Source of the DNA: Shewanella hanedai
GTDB taxonomy: Bacteria; Pseudomonadota; Gammaproteobacteria; Enterobacterales; Shewanellaceae
Assembly: GCF_007197645.1 (NCBI RefSeq)
Contig: NZ_VKGK01000017.1
Location: forward strand, 54,069 to 118,068
Reading direction: 5' to 3'
DNA length: 64,000 nt
This document shows positions 9,568-17,895 of the stretch, in pieces; positions within the stretch are counted from its first letter, which is position 1; every line of letters starts with the position of its first letter. The notes under the pieces are model-generated. The model searched no databases. It was not told where the DNA came from and worked only from the letters and a program-made list of their open reading frames with translations. The translations under genes and the position numbers were made by a program.

Positions 9568-9593
9568 AAATGAAACACTCACTTGTTTCATTT
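9568..9593. repeat. Inverted repeat in the 391-bp gap after the LysR gene
   Basis: AAATGAAAC (9568-9576) and GTTTCATTT (9585-9593) form perfect 9-bp arms around 8 bases. The inner half-sites match those of the palindrome at 8369-8386. There is no T-run, so it is not a typical terminator. Nothing else recognisable was found between 9508 and 9898 apart from a partial ATACCAAT word near 9703. Confidence 0.45.
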
Positions 9594-9898
9594 ACATTTA
9601 ACCATGGTTCGAGCGATTGTTTTTGCGTGACATATTTTGCTAGTAAGACTGCTGCGTTAATAAATAACTATCTTCAGTGTTTAGCTAAGTGGTTGTAATA
9701 TAATACCAATGTGGTGGAAAAACCTTAATTGACACTTCATACCGTTAAGCTTGGGTTCAGTTACTCTCCCTTAGGATGAGAGCACTATTGAATTGGATAT
9801 GTTGGTACAGCATATGCAGTTCTATTGAAGTAAGTTGTTATTAGGGGAAGAATCTTCATTTACACGAGCACATTTTTCCCGCTTGTAGGAGGTGTCAG

Positions 9899-10252
9899 AT
9901 GGAACCATTATTGCAAAGACATACATCCGATTTTTATACTAAATATGTAAGTGACTTAGCCTGTGGTGAGCAAGCACTATCAATATGTAAAATAAGTGAT
10001 TTCATCGATGAGCTTGCCGATAATCGATTATTACTAGCTGATTTTAACTGGGATGATTGGTACAGCAATAGCCATTTAGTTGATAAACCAGAATACATTG
10101 CCAGCGCCAGTTTATATGAATGCCAACTTTTACTGACTGCGATGGCACGCTTAGAGCGATTAAGCCCCGGAGTGATGGATAATATGCGCCATAATGGTGT
10201 ATTACTGGCGATATTAGCGCGATTTAATTGCATATCATTAACGTTAAGTTGA
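9899..10252 (+). CDS. DUF6508-like conserved hypothetical protein
   Basis: This 117-residue soluble protein has no signal peptide or membrane segment. A strong ribosome-binding site (GGAGGTG) precedes ATG 9899. The C-terminal part (SLYECQLLLTAMARLERLS, then VLLAILARF) resembles DUF6508, a small domain of unknown function that pairs a Cys-Gln-Leu-Leu helix with a terminal helix. The N-terminal part is rich in acidic and aromatic residues (DFNWDDWY). A clear terminator follows within 5 bases, so the gene ends its transcript. No function can be assigned, and the domain match is from memory of the family pattern. Confidence 0.65.
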   Translation: MEPLLQRHTSDFYTKYVSDLACGEQALSICKISDFIDELADNRLLLADFNWDDWYSNSHLVDKPEYIASASLYECQLLLTAMARLERLSPGVMDNMRHNGVLLAILARFNCISLTLS

Positions 10253-10254
10253 TA

Positions 10255-10285
10255 AAAAAACACCAGCTTATTGCTGGTGTTTTTG
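10255..10285 (+). terminator. Rho-independent terminator
   Basis: The arms AAAAACACCAGC (10256-10267) and GCTGGTGTTTTT (10273-10284) form a 12-bp stem with a 5-base loop and T-run. It lies between convergent genes and can serve both the plus-strand hypothetical gene and ccpA. Confidence 0.9.
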
Positions 10286-10324
10286 CGTTAAGTTTTCAAT
10301 TTAGGTTTTGAAAAATATTAAGTC

Positions 10325-11317
10325 CTACTCAGCAAAGGGAGCGGGCCTTGGCGTTTTGGCATTTGAAGGCGGTAAAATAGGCAATACTATTTGAGGCTGA
10401 TCACCGGTTAATGATTTAAGAAAGGCAACCATCTCTTGAGTTTCTTGCTTCGATAGATCTTGCCCTAATTGAATCTCAGCCATCACATTGACGGCTTCTT
10501 CCAAAGTCCACGTCGCACCGTCATGGAAGTACGGATAGGTTAGTTCAATGTTTCGTAACGTCGGCACTTTAAATACGTTCATATCTGCTGCGTTACCTGT
10601 TACGGCAATTCGACCTTCTGCAGGGTTCTTTGTATGGAATGGTTTGATTAATCCCATTTTCATGTACATGGTTCCGCCAACAGCAGGGCCGTTGTGACAA
10701 CTCACGCACCCTTTGTCTTTAAATAACTGATAACCTGCGGTCGCTTCCTCAGAAATGGCAGATTTATTGCCGAGTAAATACTGGTCAAAAGGACTGTTTG
10801 GCGTGACGAGTGTTTTTTCAAAGGCAGCGATGGCATCGGTAATATTATCGATAGTTATCTTTCCGTCGCCGTATACATTTTCAAATCTGGCTTTGTATGC
10901 AGGCATAGAATCGATAGTTGATACAGCAAGCTCGTGCGAGAACCCCATCTCTTTTGGATTGGCGATAGGTCCGCCTGCTTGTTCTTTGAGATCCTTAGCT
11001 CGCCCGTCCCAAAACTGTGCCAAACCATATTCAGCATTTAATACGGTTGGTGAGTTAATTGGGCCCTCTTGCCAGTTATGGCCAATTGAGGTTGGTAATG
11101 CATCGACACCACCAGTAGATAAATTATGACAAGAGTTACATGAGATAAACCCTGACATTGATAGTCGTGGTTCGAAGAAAAGCATCTTACCCAACTCAAC
11201 TTTTTCCGGTTCAGTGATCATCACTGGTTGAATGATCTCAATAGGTTCTTTAGCCATAACAGAAGAGGTATAAATTGCTGCAATAATGGCAAGTGCTAGG
11301 GGAGAAAATGGTTTCAT
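10325..11317 (-). CDS. ccpA: di-haem cytochrome c peroxidase
   Basis: This periplasmic enzyme reduces hydrogen peroxide with electrons from small c-type cytochromes. The 330-residue precursor has a signal peptide (cleavage near VMAKE) and the two CXXCH haem sites of the family: CNSCH at residues 60-64 (N-terminal peroxidatic haem) and CVSCH at 204-208 (electron-transfer haem). Other family segments (FFEPRLS, QFWDGRA, VPTLRNIELTYPYFHDG) are intact. ATG 11317 has AAGG about 8 bases upstream. It is monocistronic and convergent with the hypothetical gene to its left. No obvious FNR- or OxyR-type site was identified upstream. Confidence 0.93.
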   Translation of the reverse strand: MKPFSPLALAIIAAIYTSSVMAKEPIEIIQPVMITEPEKVELGKMLFFEPRLSMSGFISCNSCHNLSTGGVDALPTSIGHNWQEGPINSPTVLNAEYGLAQFWDGRAKDLKEQAGGPIANPKEMGFSHELAVSTIDSMPAYKARFENVYGDGKITIDNITDAIAAFEKTLVTPNSPFDQYLLGNKSAISEEATAGYQLFKDKGCVSCHNGPAVGGTMYMKMGLIKPFHTKNPAEGRIAVTGNAADMNVFKVPTLRNIELTYPYFHDGATWTLEEAVNVMAEIQLGQDLSKQETQEMVAFLKSLTGDQPQIVLPILPPSNAKTPRPAPFAE

Positions 11318-11557
11318 AATAGACCTTAGAATAAGATGTTTAATTCGATTCAGATTATCGACGCGACATCATATTCAGTTCTAGAAGTTTTTCATAACAC
11401 TTTGTTTCGATAGAGACTATCGTGGATTTGGATTAACTCTTCGTGAGAAAGATCTCGGAATTGTAGGGGGATTTAAGGTAGGCTTCTTGCTTGAGTTCAT
11501 GCTTTGTTTAAAAGTGTGAATTTGATGATTGTTTGTGAAAGACAAAATGCTGCAATG

Positions 11558-11788
11558 TTATGACAATTTCATCTTTCTTAATAAAATTTTTCTGTCGATC
11601 CAAGCGGCAGACGTTGATAATTGCTTCTGGCTTTTACGCAGCCAGATTTTAGCCCAAGGGTATTCCAAACTTAGAATCGCCAAACCTATGGGTAAAAGTA
11701 ACCAAGCAGGACCCGGTAATATCAGTAAAGCAGCCCCAAGTAAAGTCAGTCCTCCTCCTAGCACTGTAATGGCAGTCTTTCGTAGCAT
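11558..11788 (-). CDS. PGPGW-family small membrane protein
   Basis: This 76-residue inner-membrane protein carries the core GLTLLGAALLILPGPAWLLL, characteristic of the PGPGW putative transmembrane family (here PGPAW), followed by a basic, amphipathic C-terminal tail (WAKIWLRKSQKQL). The start was placed at ATG 11786-11788 because AGAGAGGT lies 7 bases upstream; an in-frame ATG 21 bases earlier lacks such a site. The function of the family is unknown. The gene stands alone between ccpA and a plus-strand periplasmic binding protein. Confidence 0.75.
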   Translation of the reverse strand: MLRKTAITVLGGGLTLLGAALLILPGPAWLLLPIGLAILSLEYPWAKIWLRKSQKQLSTSAAWIDRKILLRKMKLS

Positions 11789-12015
11789 AAGCACCTCTCT
11801 AGTTATCATTTAATCTCATCTTCTCACTGTTTATTGTTTGCTTTCCAGCGAAGAATTGTAACAAAGGTTGATTTATTTTTGAGCAGCTCAGGCTATACTT
11901 TATAGCCTGATTACTGTATTCACATACTCGTTTGCAGTTGTATCAGCCTGTTTATTATTAGGGAGGATTTGATATCTATGGTGATAATTTCATAATTTGT
12001 TATCGCAAGAATAGA

Positions 12016-12768
12016 ATGCGAATAGTGACTCTTTGTACTCTTATAGGGATACTTGGAGGTTTTTTTGCGCCCCAGATTAAAGCTGATACTTTGCACTTAA
12101 CCTCTCTTCATTGGCCGCCGTATTCGAGTAGTAAAATTCAAGGCCAAGGGGCTGTTATTGCGATCACTCGTGCGGCGGTTAACGCCATGGGTCATGAGCT
12201 TGTCGTGGATTTTTACCCATGGAGTCGTGCTGTTAGATTAGTGAATCGACACAACTCTAAGTATGAAGGTTATTTACCTGCTTATACTTTTCCGACAGAA
12301 AAATTTGTATTTTCAGATGTCATTGGTAGTAGCCCACTTGGTTTAGTCGAACAAGATCGACACCCCATTAGCTGGTTGCAAGTATCCGATCTTAATCAAT
12401 ATACCTTAGGTGTTGTCAGGGATTATGTGAATTCCGCTGATCTTGATGCGATGATTAAGTTGGGGACTCAGAAAGTTGAAGTGGTTAATTCCGATGAACA
12501 TAATCTCAGAAAAGTGGCGACAGCCAGAATTGATGCTGCTGTTATGGATACCAACGTGTTGAAATATCTTCTCTTGCAAAAGGAGTTGAAGTCATTGAGT
12601 AAAAAGGTTCAAGTCAACAAGAAGACGTTAGAAAATAAACAGATGACAATTGCGTTTAATAATACCCCTGAGGGGCATTTTTGGCGCGATGTGGTCAATG
12701 CTGGATTAACCAAAATAGATAAAGACTCAATGCTTGCTGATTACATGGAAAATACCGGAAATAAATAG
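12016..12768 (+). CDS. periplasmic substrate-binding protein (SBP_bac_3-like)
   Basis: This 250-residue protein has a signal peptide (MRIVTLCTLIGILGG, cleavage near IKADT) and a type-II solute-binding fold. It opens with LHLTSLHWPPYSS, as in amino-acid-type extracellular binding proteins, followed by PWSRAVRLV and the inter-domain DLNQYTLGVVRDYV. No ABC permease or ATPase is next to it. Orphan proteins of this type are common in Shewanella and Vibrio, where they may serve as sensors or redundant binding proteins. The ligand is unknown. The ribosome-binding site is weak (AAGAATAGA). Confidence 0.75.
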   Translation: MRIVTLCTLIGILGGFFAPQIKADTLHLTSLHWPPYSSSKIQGQGAVIAITRAAVNAMGHELVVDFYPWSRAVRLVNRHNSKYEGYLPAYTFPTEKFVFSDVIGSSPLGLVEQDRHPISWLQVSDLNQYTLGVVRDYVNSADLDAMIKLGTQKVEVVNSDEHNLRKVATARIDAAVMDTNVLKYLLLQKELKSLSKKVQVNKKTLENKQMTIAFNNTPEGHFWRDVVNAGLTKIDKDSMLADYMENTGNK

Positions 12769-12843
12769 CTTTTATGGCCAATGTCAACAAATTAGCAGCC
12801 TTAAAATGACATCTTTGACAGCTGCTATATCCACTAATATGCG

Positions 12844-13434
12844 TTACAGCGTATGTTTTCCAACTTCCCAGCCTTCTAGTGCTAACAAGCTTTCCCCTGA
12901 TGCAATCGCCCCCTCTTCAAGTGTGGTGGCCATTGAGTCATTCCATCTATTCAGATATCCAAACAGGGAGATCACGCCCAGTATTTCAACTATTTCATCT
13001 TCTTCCCAATGCAGATGTAGACGCTCATTGAGTTCTTGATTGACGCCATTAGGGACTGTTGACGCAGCGACGGAAAAATCCAGAGCGACTCTTTCTGCGT
13101 CACTAAATGCGGGGTGGGTTTGATACTCCCACACATTGTCTAGTTGCGCTTGTTCTGCACCATAGCGTTCAGCCGCTCTAATGGTGTGTGCTTGGCAATA
13201 TCGACAACCAGTGACATGACTTGATACATACGCGATTAACCGTTTGAGTGAGCTAGTGACGCGTCCTTGATTGTCCATTACCGCCATATTGAGGTTGATA
13301 AAGGCTTTCGCTATTTTTGGCCTTCTCATCATGGTCAATACACTATTAGGACAAAAGCCTAAGGTTTCATTAAAAAAGCGCGCCAGCTCTATCACTTCCT
13401 GATTCGATTCATTCAACGGGCTAACTAATGGCAT
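12844..13434 (-). CDS. carboxymuconolactone decarboxylase/AhpD-like (peroxidase-related) protein
   Basis: This 196-residue all-helical protein of the AhpD/CMD family carries the redox motif CRYCQAH (GCRYCQAHTIRAAE) seen in alkylhydroperoxidase-like proteins; the CXXC plus downstream His is the catalytic feature of AhpD. The rest (LNMAVMDNQGRVTSSLKRLIAYVSSHVTG) also matches the family. Such proteins usually act in peroxide or thiol redox chemistry, but the partner is unknown. The start ATG 13432-13434 is preceded by GAAGAGAGC. It is divergent from the MocR gene and could be its target, a common arrangement for MocR regulators; this is inference. Confidence 0.85.
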   Translation of the reverse strand: MPLVSPLNESNQEVIELARFFNETLGFCPNSVLTMMRRPKIAKAFINLNMAVMDNQGRVTSSLKRLIAYVSSHVTGCRYCQAHTIRAAERYGAEQAQLDNVWEYQTHPAFSDAERVALDFSVAASTVPNGVNQELNERLHLHWEEDEIVEILGVISLFGYLNRWNDSMATTLEEGAIASGESLLALEGWEVGKHTL

Positions 13435-13610
13435 GGTTAAGCTCTCTTCTCTATCAAGTGAATATTCAGCTTACAGATTCTCTTTTCGGTAAAAAAGAGA
13501 CACTAAGTGAACAGAAGAACGGTACAATTTGCATGAGATGTTTAATATTGGTATTTTTTCCTCCCCTGTATCGGTATTAATGCGGTGAATATTTAAAGAG
13601 TGATGTCACA

Positions 13611-15032
13611 ATGTCGAATAAGAAATACCAGAAAGTGGCTGAGTCACTGTCACAACAGATCTTAACGGGCTGTTTTCAACCCGGTGAAAAGATCCCGTCG
13701 GTTCGGGCAAGTCGTGAGCAATTTAATGTCAGCATGACCACGGTTCAAACAGCTTATGGGATTTTAGAAGACAGTGGGTTGATTAACAGCCGTCCTGGTT
13801 CTGGTTATTTTGTTTCGCGCTTACCTGATGTTGATCATTTAACGCCAATGAAACCACAAGATATTTCAGTTTATAATCGCATGATGTCAGTGTTAACCGA
13901 ATGCCATAAAGAGGGCGTTACAAATTTAGGTACAGCGGTGATATCGCCAGATTTATTGCCTATAAATCAGTTAAAAAAGATCCTGAACAAGCTAACTCGT
14001 TATCATATGCTTGAGTTAGTCTCTCCTGAATTTTCGTCAGGCTTCTTACCTTTAAGAAGAGAATTTGCCAAACGAATGCTCAATGTTGATGTGGAAGTTC
14101 ATCCTGATGATATTCTAGTCACAGGAGGTTGTCAGGATGCTATCGCTTTAGCGCTCAGTTCTGTGGCAAGTGTCGGTGATATTATCGCTGTTGAAAGCCC
14201 CTGTTTTCCGGGTTTACTGCAGGTGATCGAATCTTTAGACATGAAGGTGTTGGAGGTGCCTAGTTCCCCCGTTTTAGGTATGAAGCCTGATGCTCTGCAA
14301 GATGCGTTAATGAACTGGCCAATTGCCGCCTTAGTGTTGGTTCCCTCATTTAGTAATCCCACTGGCAGCCTTATGCCTGTGGTGAATCGAAAGAAAATTT
14401 TGGCATTATCTGAGCTGTATGATATTCCGTTAATAGAAGACGATCTGTTTTCTGAACTTAATTATCAAGGCAAACCTTTACCAGCAATAAAGTCGATGGA
14501 GAGTAATGCGAATGTGATCTATTGCTCTTCAGTGTCTAAGTCTTTAGGCTCAGGATTCAGGCTTGGTTGGTTATGCGGTGGAAAATATCATCGTAAAATA
14601 AAGAAGTTAAAAGCCTTTAGAAACGTATCAGAACCTTTGATTATCCAGATGTTAATTGCTGAGTTTATGAAGCTGGGAGGCTACAGTCGGCACCTTAAAA
14701 AGTTGAAAATGACACTGCATCAAAATCAAAAATGGCTGCAGGCTTGTATTCACGATTCTTTCCCAGAGGGAACAAGAGTTAACCTCAGTGATGGTGGATA
14801 TGTATTGTGGATTAAGTTGCCCGAACAGTGCGATTCCAGACTCTTGTTTACTCAAGCTATCGACAATGGCGTGGCTTTTTTCCCTGGAGACGTGTTTTCA
14901 CAGCATGAGCATTATATTGGCTACATAAGATTGAATTTAGCCATAGAGTGGGATAATGCTATTGAAAAAGCAGTTAACACGCTAGGGGAGTTGATTCATC
15001 AACAAATTGAGATGAATCAACGGGAACCCTAG
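13611..15032 (+). CDS. MocR/PdxR-type GntR regulator with aminotransferase domain
   Basis: This 473-residue transcription factor fuses an N-terminal GntR winged helix-turn-helix (about residues 5-72: FQPGEKIPSVRASREQFNVS, then SRPGSGYFVS) to a type-I aminotransferase-like domain. The PLP-binding lysine is in SSVSKSLGSGFRLGW near residue 310, and the PLP-contact segment PSFSNPTGS is present. MocR proteins sense PLP or amino-acid derivatives and usually regulate a neighbouring gene. The divergent AhpD-like gene, 176 bases away, is the likeliest neighbour target. Its specific ligand cannot be inferred. Confidence 0.9.
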   Translation: MSNKKYQKVAESLSQQILTGCFQPGEKIPSVRASREQFNVSMTTVQTAYGILEDSGLINSRPGSGYFVSRLPDVDHLTPMKPQDISVYNRMMSVLTECHKEGVTNLGTAVISPDLLPINQLKKILNKLTRYHMLELVSPEFSSGFLPLRREFAKRMLNVDVEVHPDDILVTGGCQDAIALALSSVASVGDIIAVESPCFPGLLQVIESLDMKVLEVPSSPVLGMKPDALQDALMNWPIAALVLVPSFSNPTGSLMPVVNRKKILALSELYDIPLIEDDLFSELNYQGKPLPAIKSMESNANVIYCSSVSKSLGSGFRLGWLCGGKYHRKIKKLKAFRNVSEPLIIQMLIAEFMKLGGYSRHLKKLKMTLHQNQKWLQACIHDSFPEGTRVNLSDGGYVLWIKLPEQCDSRLLFTQAIDNGVAFFPGDVFSQHEHYIGYIRLNLAIEWDNAIEKAVNTLGELIHQQIEMNQREP

Positions 15033-15060
15033 TTTACATTATGTCAGATAAGCTAATACT

Positions 15061-15468
15061 TTACGCTCTCGCGACAACGGTTTGGCCTATTGGCGTTAAG
15101 CTCAATATGGCTAACTTAAGGTGCTGTATACCAAATGGAATACCTATAATGGTGACGAAGCAGGCGACGGCATGAGTAAGGTGGCCGATGGCGAGCCAGA
15201 TCCCGAAAAGTAGGAACCAGACTATATTCCCTATCGTTCCGAATGCACCAGTGCCTATATCTTCGTTACCAGTGAGGTTTCTTCGGTTCATGTGATCTTG
15301 ACCAAATGGCCAGAATGTCATTTCACCTATCACAAAGCATGCACGCCCGAATGGGATACCTATAATACTGATATAGCAAAGTAAACCTGCTAGCCACCAA
15401 GCGAGCCCCATCACGAAACCACCGAGAACAAACCAAGCTATGTTAAATATCAAACGTAATATTGCCAT
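15061..15468 (-). CDS. yccF: YccF family inner-membrane protein
   Basis: This 135-residue membrane protein has two copies of the YccF (DUF307) pattern: FVLGGFVMGLAWWLAGLL with ISIIGIPFGRACF, and LLFGIWLAIGHLTHAVACF with VTIIGIPFGIQHLKL. The repeated IGIPFG signature and about four membrane segments are typical. The biochemical function of the family is unknown. It is convergent with the MocR gene, with 28 bases between the stop codons. Confidence 0.85.
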   Translation of the reverse strand: MAILRLIFNIAWFVLGGFVMGLAWWLAGLLCYISIIGIPFGRACFVIGEMTFWPFGQDHMNRRNLTGNEDIGTGAFGTIGNIVWFLLFGIWLAIGHLTHAVACFVTIIGIPFGIQHLKLAILSLTPIGQTVVARA

Positions 15469-15706
15469 TAAATGACTCCTAATAAAGACGAAAGCTCATA
15501 GAAAGAGCACTGATTTAATCATTTCTATGATCACGTTCTACTAAGCTATTTTCATGCCAATATTTTATGTTGTTGATACAAGGAGTTTTTATCGTTTTAT
15601 TCTGTTTTTTCTACTCATTGAGTTGGTCAACAATACCTGTAATTAGTTATTTTTCTCAATTGGTCAAAATGGTAAAATATCCAAGTAATCGTTGGAGGTC
15701 TATTTG

Positions 15707-15736
15707 ATGAGATTGGTATCATATGAAGTTAAGTAA
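15707..15736 (+). CDS. possible 9-codon leader peptide overlapping the PLP-enzyme start
   Basis: A consensus ribosome-binding site GGAGGT (15694-15699) lies 7 bases ahead of ATG 15707. The frame encodes MRLVSYEVK and stops at 15734-15736, after crossing the ATG (15723) of the PLP enzyme in another frame. The enzyme start has no good ribosome-binding site of its own. This could be translational coupling or a leader; it could also mark a one-base indel in what was a longer enzyme N-terminus. Confidence 0.35.
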   Translation: MRLVSYEVK

Positions 15737-16640
15737 CACACCTGTTGATTCGATTAACATGTTCGACAGGGATATTTTTATTAAGCGGGACGATCTTCTT
15801 CATCCAGAGTTTTCAGGCAATAAAGCCCGTAAGTTTGCTTATTTTCTTGCACGTGACTTCCCTAGTGTGGAAAAACTTATCGGTTATGGTTCACCTCAAG
15901 CAAACTCTCTCTATTCTATGTCAGCATTGGCTAAACTTCGTGGTTGGGAGTTAGACTTTTATGTCGATCATGTTGCTGCACACATTAAGACTCAAACTGA
16001 GGGGAATTATGTTGCTGCCCGTGCGAATGGTGCAAATATTATTGACCTTAGTGAGTGTCCTGACAGAGAGGGACGTTCCAGTGAGCAGTATATTACAGAT
16101 AAAATATTGGTTGATGAGCCCAATGCGCTGTTTGTGCCTGAAGGCGGGCGTTGTGAATATGCCGAATTCGGTGTTGCGCAGCTGGCTAAAGAGATTATTG
16201 ACTGGGCAGAAGAAACAAGTCAGCAAACATTAACTGTATTTCTCCCTTCAGGGACGGGAACGACAGCACTGTTTCTCAATAAATATTTTATCGAGTCTAA
16301 CGTTAATATTCGCGTTTTGACTTGTGCATGTGTGGGCGGAGATGACTATCTGAACCTGCAGTTTACTGAACTTTCTCAAGAAAAGGCATTTCATCCGAAG
16401 ATAATCTCTCTGCCGAAAAAGTATCATTTTGGTAAACTGTATCGTGAATGCTATGAGATGTGGAAACGTGTTGGTGAGCAAGGTATTGAGTTTGAACTGC
16501 TGTACGACCCAATTGGTTGGCTTACGCTTGAGGCATATGTAAACCATTGTGGCGAACACGGCCCTATTATGTATCTACATCAAGGGGGCTTATTGGGAAA
16601 CTGCAGCATGCTACCAAGGTATAAACGAAAATTTGGGTAA
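15723..16640 (+). CDS. PLP-dependent D-cysteine desulfhydrase / ACC deaminase-family enzyme
   Basis: This 305-residue fold-type II PLP enzyme has the family's KRDDLL entry motif followed by the PLP lysine in SGNKARKF (Lys34), the substrate-binding GSPQANSLY, and the phosphate-binding loop LPSGTGTTA. Relatives include D-cysteine desulfhydrase and 1-aminocyclopropane-1-carboxylate deaminase; Shewanella members are usually annotated only at family level, so the substrate is uncertain. ATG 15723 gives an N-terminus (MKLSNTPVDS) that fits relatives, and an in-frame stop at 15708-15710 rules out a longer start. A short overlapping leader ORF precedes it. Confidence 0.85.
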   Translation: MKLSNTPVDSINMFDRDIFIKRDDLLHPEFSGNKARKFAYFLARDFPSVEKLIGYGSPQANSLYSMSALAKLRGWELDFYVDHVAAHIKTQTEGNYVAARANGANIIDLSECPDREGRSSEQYITDKILVDEPNALFVPEGGRCEYAEFGVAQLAKEIIDWAEETSQQTLTVFLPSGTGTTALFLNKYFIESNVNIRVLTCACVGGDDYLNLQFTELSQEKAFHPKIISLPKKYHFGKLYRECYEMWKRVGEQGIEFELLYDPIGWLTLEAYVNHCGEHGPIMYLHQGGLLGNCSMLPRYKRKFG

Positions 16641-16873
16641 TGAAAGAAAGTTAACAGGATTGGTTTTTAACTGGGGAGTTTTAGGTTTTACCAGTTGGTC
16701 AGGCTAAGTATCTGTGAAATTGATACGGCCTAGACCAAAGGTAGATGTTACTTGAATGCTTAATAGCCGATGTAATGAAGTCGGTCCTATCCGTTCTTTT
16801 TAAGAACACTCGATACTGATAAGAGGAGAGTATCGAATTGCATTATGTTGACTTTTATAACGTGTGTTGCGAT

Positions 16874-17047
16874 TTACTTGTTGCTTGAAAGCAACCATTT
16901 CATAAACGTTAATGCTTCTGTACGCTTAGAAAATGTCTGTCTATTTTTCCCAACGCTATCGGTGAATGCGATAGAAGACTTGTTTAGAGAAATAGAATTT
17001 ACTGGAAAACTTACTGTGATCTCATGACCATTTATGTTGTACGACAT
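16874..17047 (-). CDS. small hypothetical protein (57 aa)
   Basis: On the minus strand ATG 17045-17047 is preceded at a suitable distance by AAAGGAGT. The frame encodes 57 residues (MSYNINGHEITVSFPVN at the start, ALTFMKWLLSSNK at the end) with no signal peptide or membrane segment. The good ribosome-binding site and balanced soluble composition favour a real gene inside an otherwise empty 1.25-kb stretch. No homologue is recognised. Two short hairpins downstream (16793-16807 and 16810-16836) lack the T-run of a standard terminator. Confidence 0.5.
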   Translation of the reverse strand: MSYNINGHEITVSFPVNSISLNKSSIAFTDSVGKNRQTFSKRTEALTFMKWLLSSNK

Positions 17048-17511
17048 ATGTCATACTCCTTTATATTGTTGTACTGCTTTATTGGCAGTGAATATGTAAC
17101 TATAAAATATCCTTAGCATTTTTGCGAAAGATGAATTTAGGGTTCGTTTTGAGCCTACCCATCTTCGGCATCTTAATCAAGACTATTCTCAATCTATAAA
17201 TGTTAGCGTTTGTAACAGTTTAGATTTGAAGTTCATTGACTTAGTCAGATTTAATCATAGTGGTATGACAGTAATATGACTAGTTTTTAGATGCGAACCA
17301 GGTGTATTAATATTTTTGCGAGGTATTGACGAGAGGAGTCAAACAAAAAGCAAACTACTTTAACAAGGGTACTCAAAATCAAATTGCAGTATACCTGTCG
17401 CTTTCCAAGTGTCAATATTTATTTTATTAATTACTTCGTGTTTAAATTGCCTTCATAAACTGCTGTTTTATTAGGTAAGTAGTAGTATTTACAGGTATTA
17501 TGTAAAGAGAA

Positions 17512-17601
17512 ATGGGTGTAAATGAGATGTTTATGTCTCCGGTTGTATTGCTAATTTCAGCAATGTTAGCGGCGAGCGTGTTAATGTCACTTTTGAAGTA
17601 G
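17512..17601 (+). CDS. possible 29-residue single-pass membrane peptide
   Basis: ATG 17512 opens a 29-codon frame with one hydrophobic segment (MSPVVLLISAMLAASVLMSL) and a C-terminal Lys, as seen in small bacterial membrane peptides. The ribosome-binding site (AAAGAGA) is weak and too close to the start. The rest of 16641-17895 holds nothing recognisable except the small gene at 16874-17047 and a short frame at 17782-17844. Confidence 0.25.
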   Translation: MGVNEMFMSPVVLLISAMLAASVLMSLLK

Positions 17602-17781
17602 ACGTTTGATGTTAGACCCTTGATGGGCGATGGTTTACGCGAGAAACAGGTGAATAAATAACACGTCAAACAGGTGCCTTTATATGGGCATTATGGAAGT
17701 TGTGCAATAACATGGTTCTAGAATTATTCCTGTTGTGTTTTTAGCTGCTAAAATATAATTATCTATGAGTAGGTGAGTGTC

Positions 17782-17844
17782 ATGTATGCCATCTTGTTCG
17801 AATTGAGACTTTGGTTCGACTATGGATTTACTGGCTACCATTAA
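17782..17844 (+). CDS. possible 20-residue upstream ORF ahead of cheV
   Basis: ATG 17782, after TAGGTGAG, opens a 20-codon frame (MYAILFELRLWFDYGFTGYH) ending 51 bases before the cheV start. It could be a leader or the remnant of a lost gene. Evidence is limited to the ribosome-binding site and position. Confidence 0.2.
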   Translation: MYAILFELRLWFDYGFTGYH

Positions 17845-17895
17845 CAAGCATTACTGTCAGAGACGAAGTGTCTCTTATTTTCCGAGATTTGTATT

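Noticed and set aside
9702..9815. ATACCAAT near 9703 and GTTGGTA near 9804 as a possible degraded family A element
   Set aside because: The ends match over only 7-8 bases and the interior shows no similarity to the two clear copies.
16810..16836. The hairpin TCGATACT/AGTATCGA as a terminator for the 57-residue gene
   Set aside because: There is no T-run after the stem on either strand.
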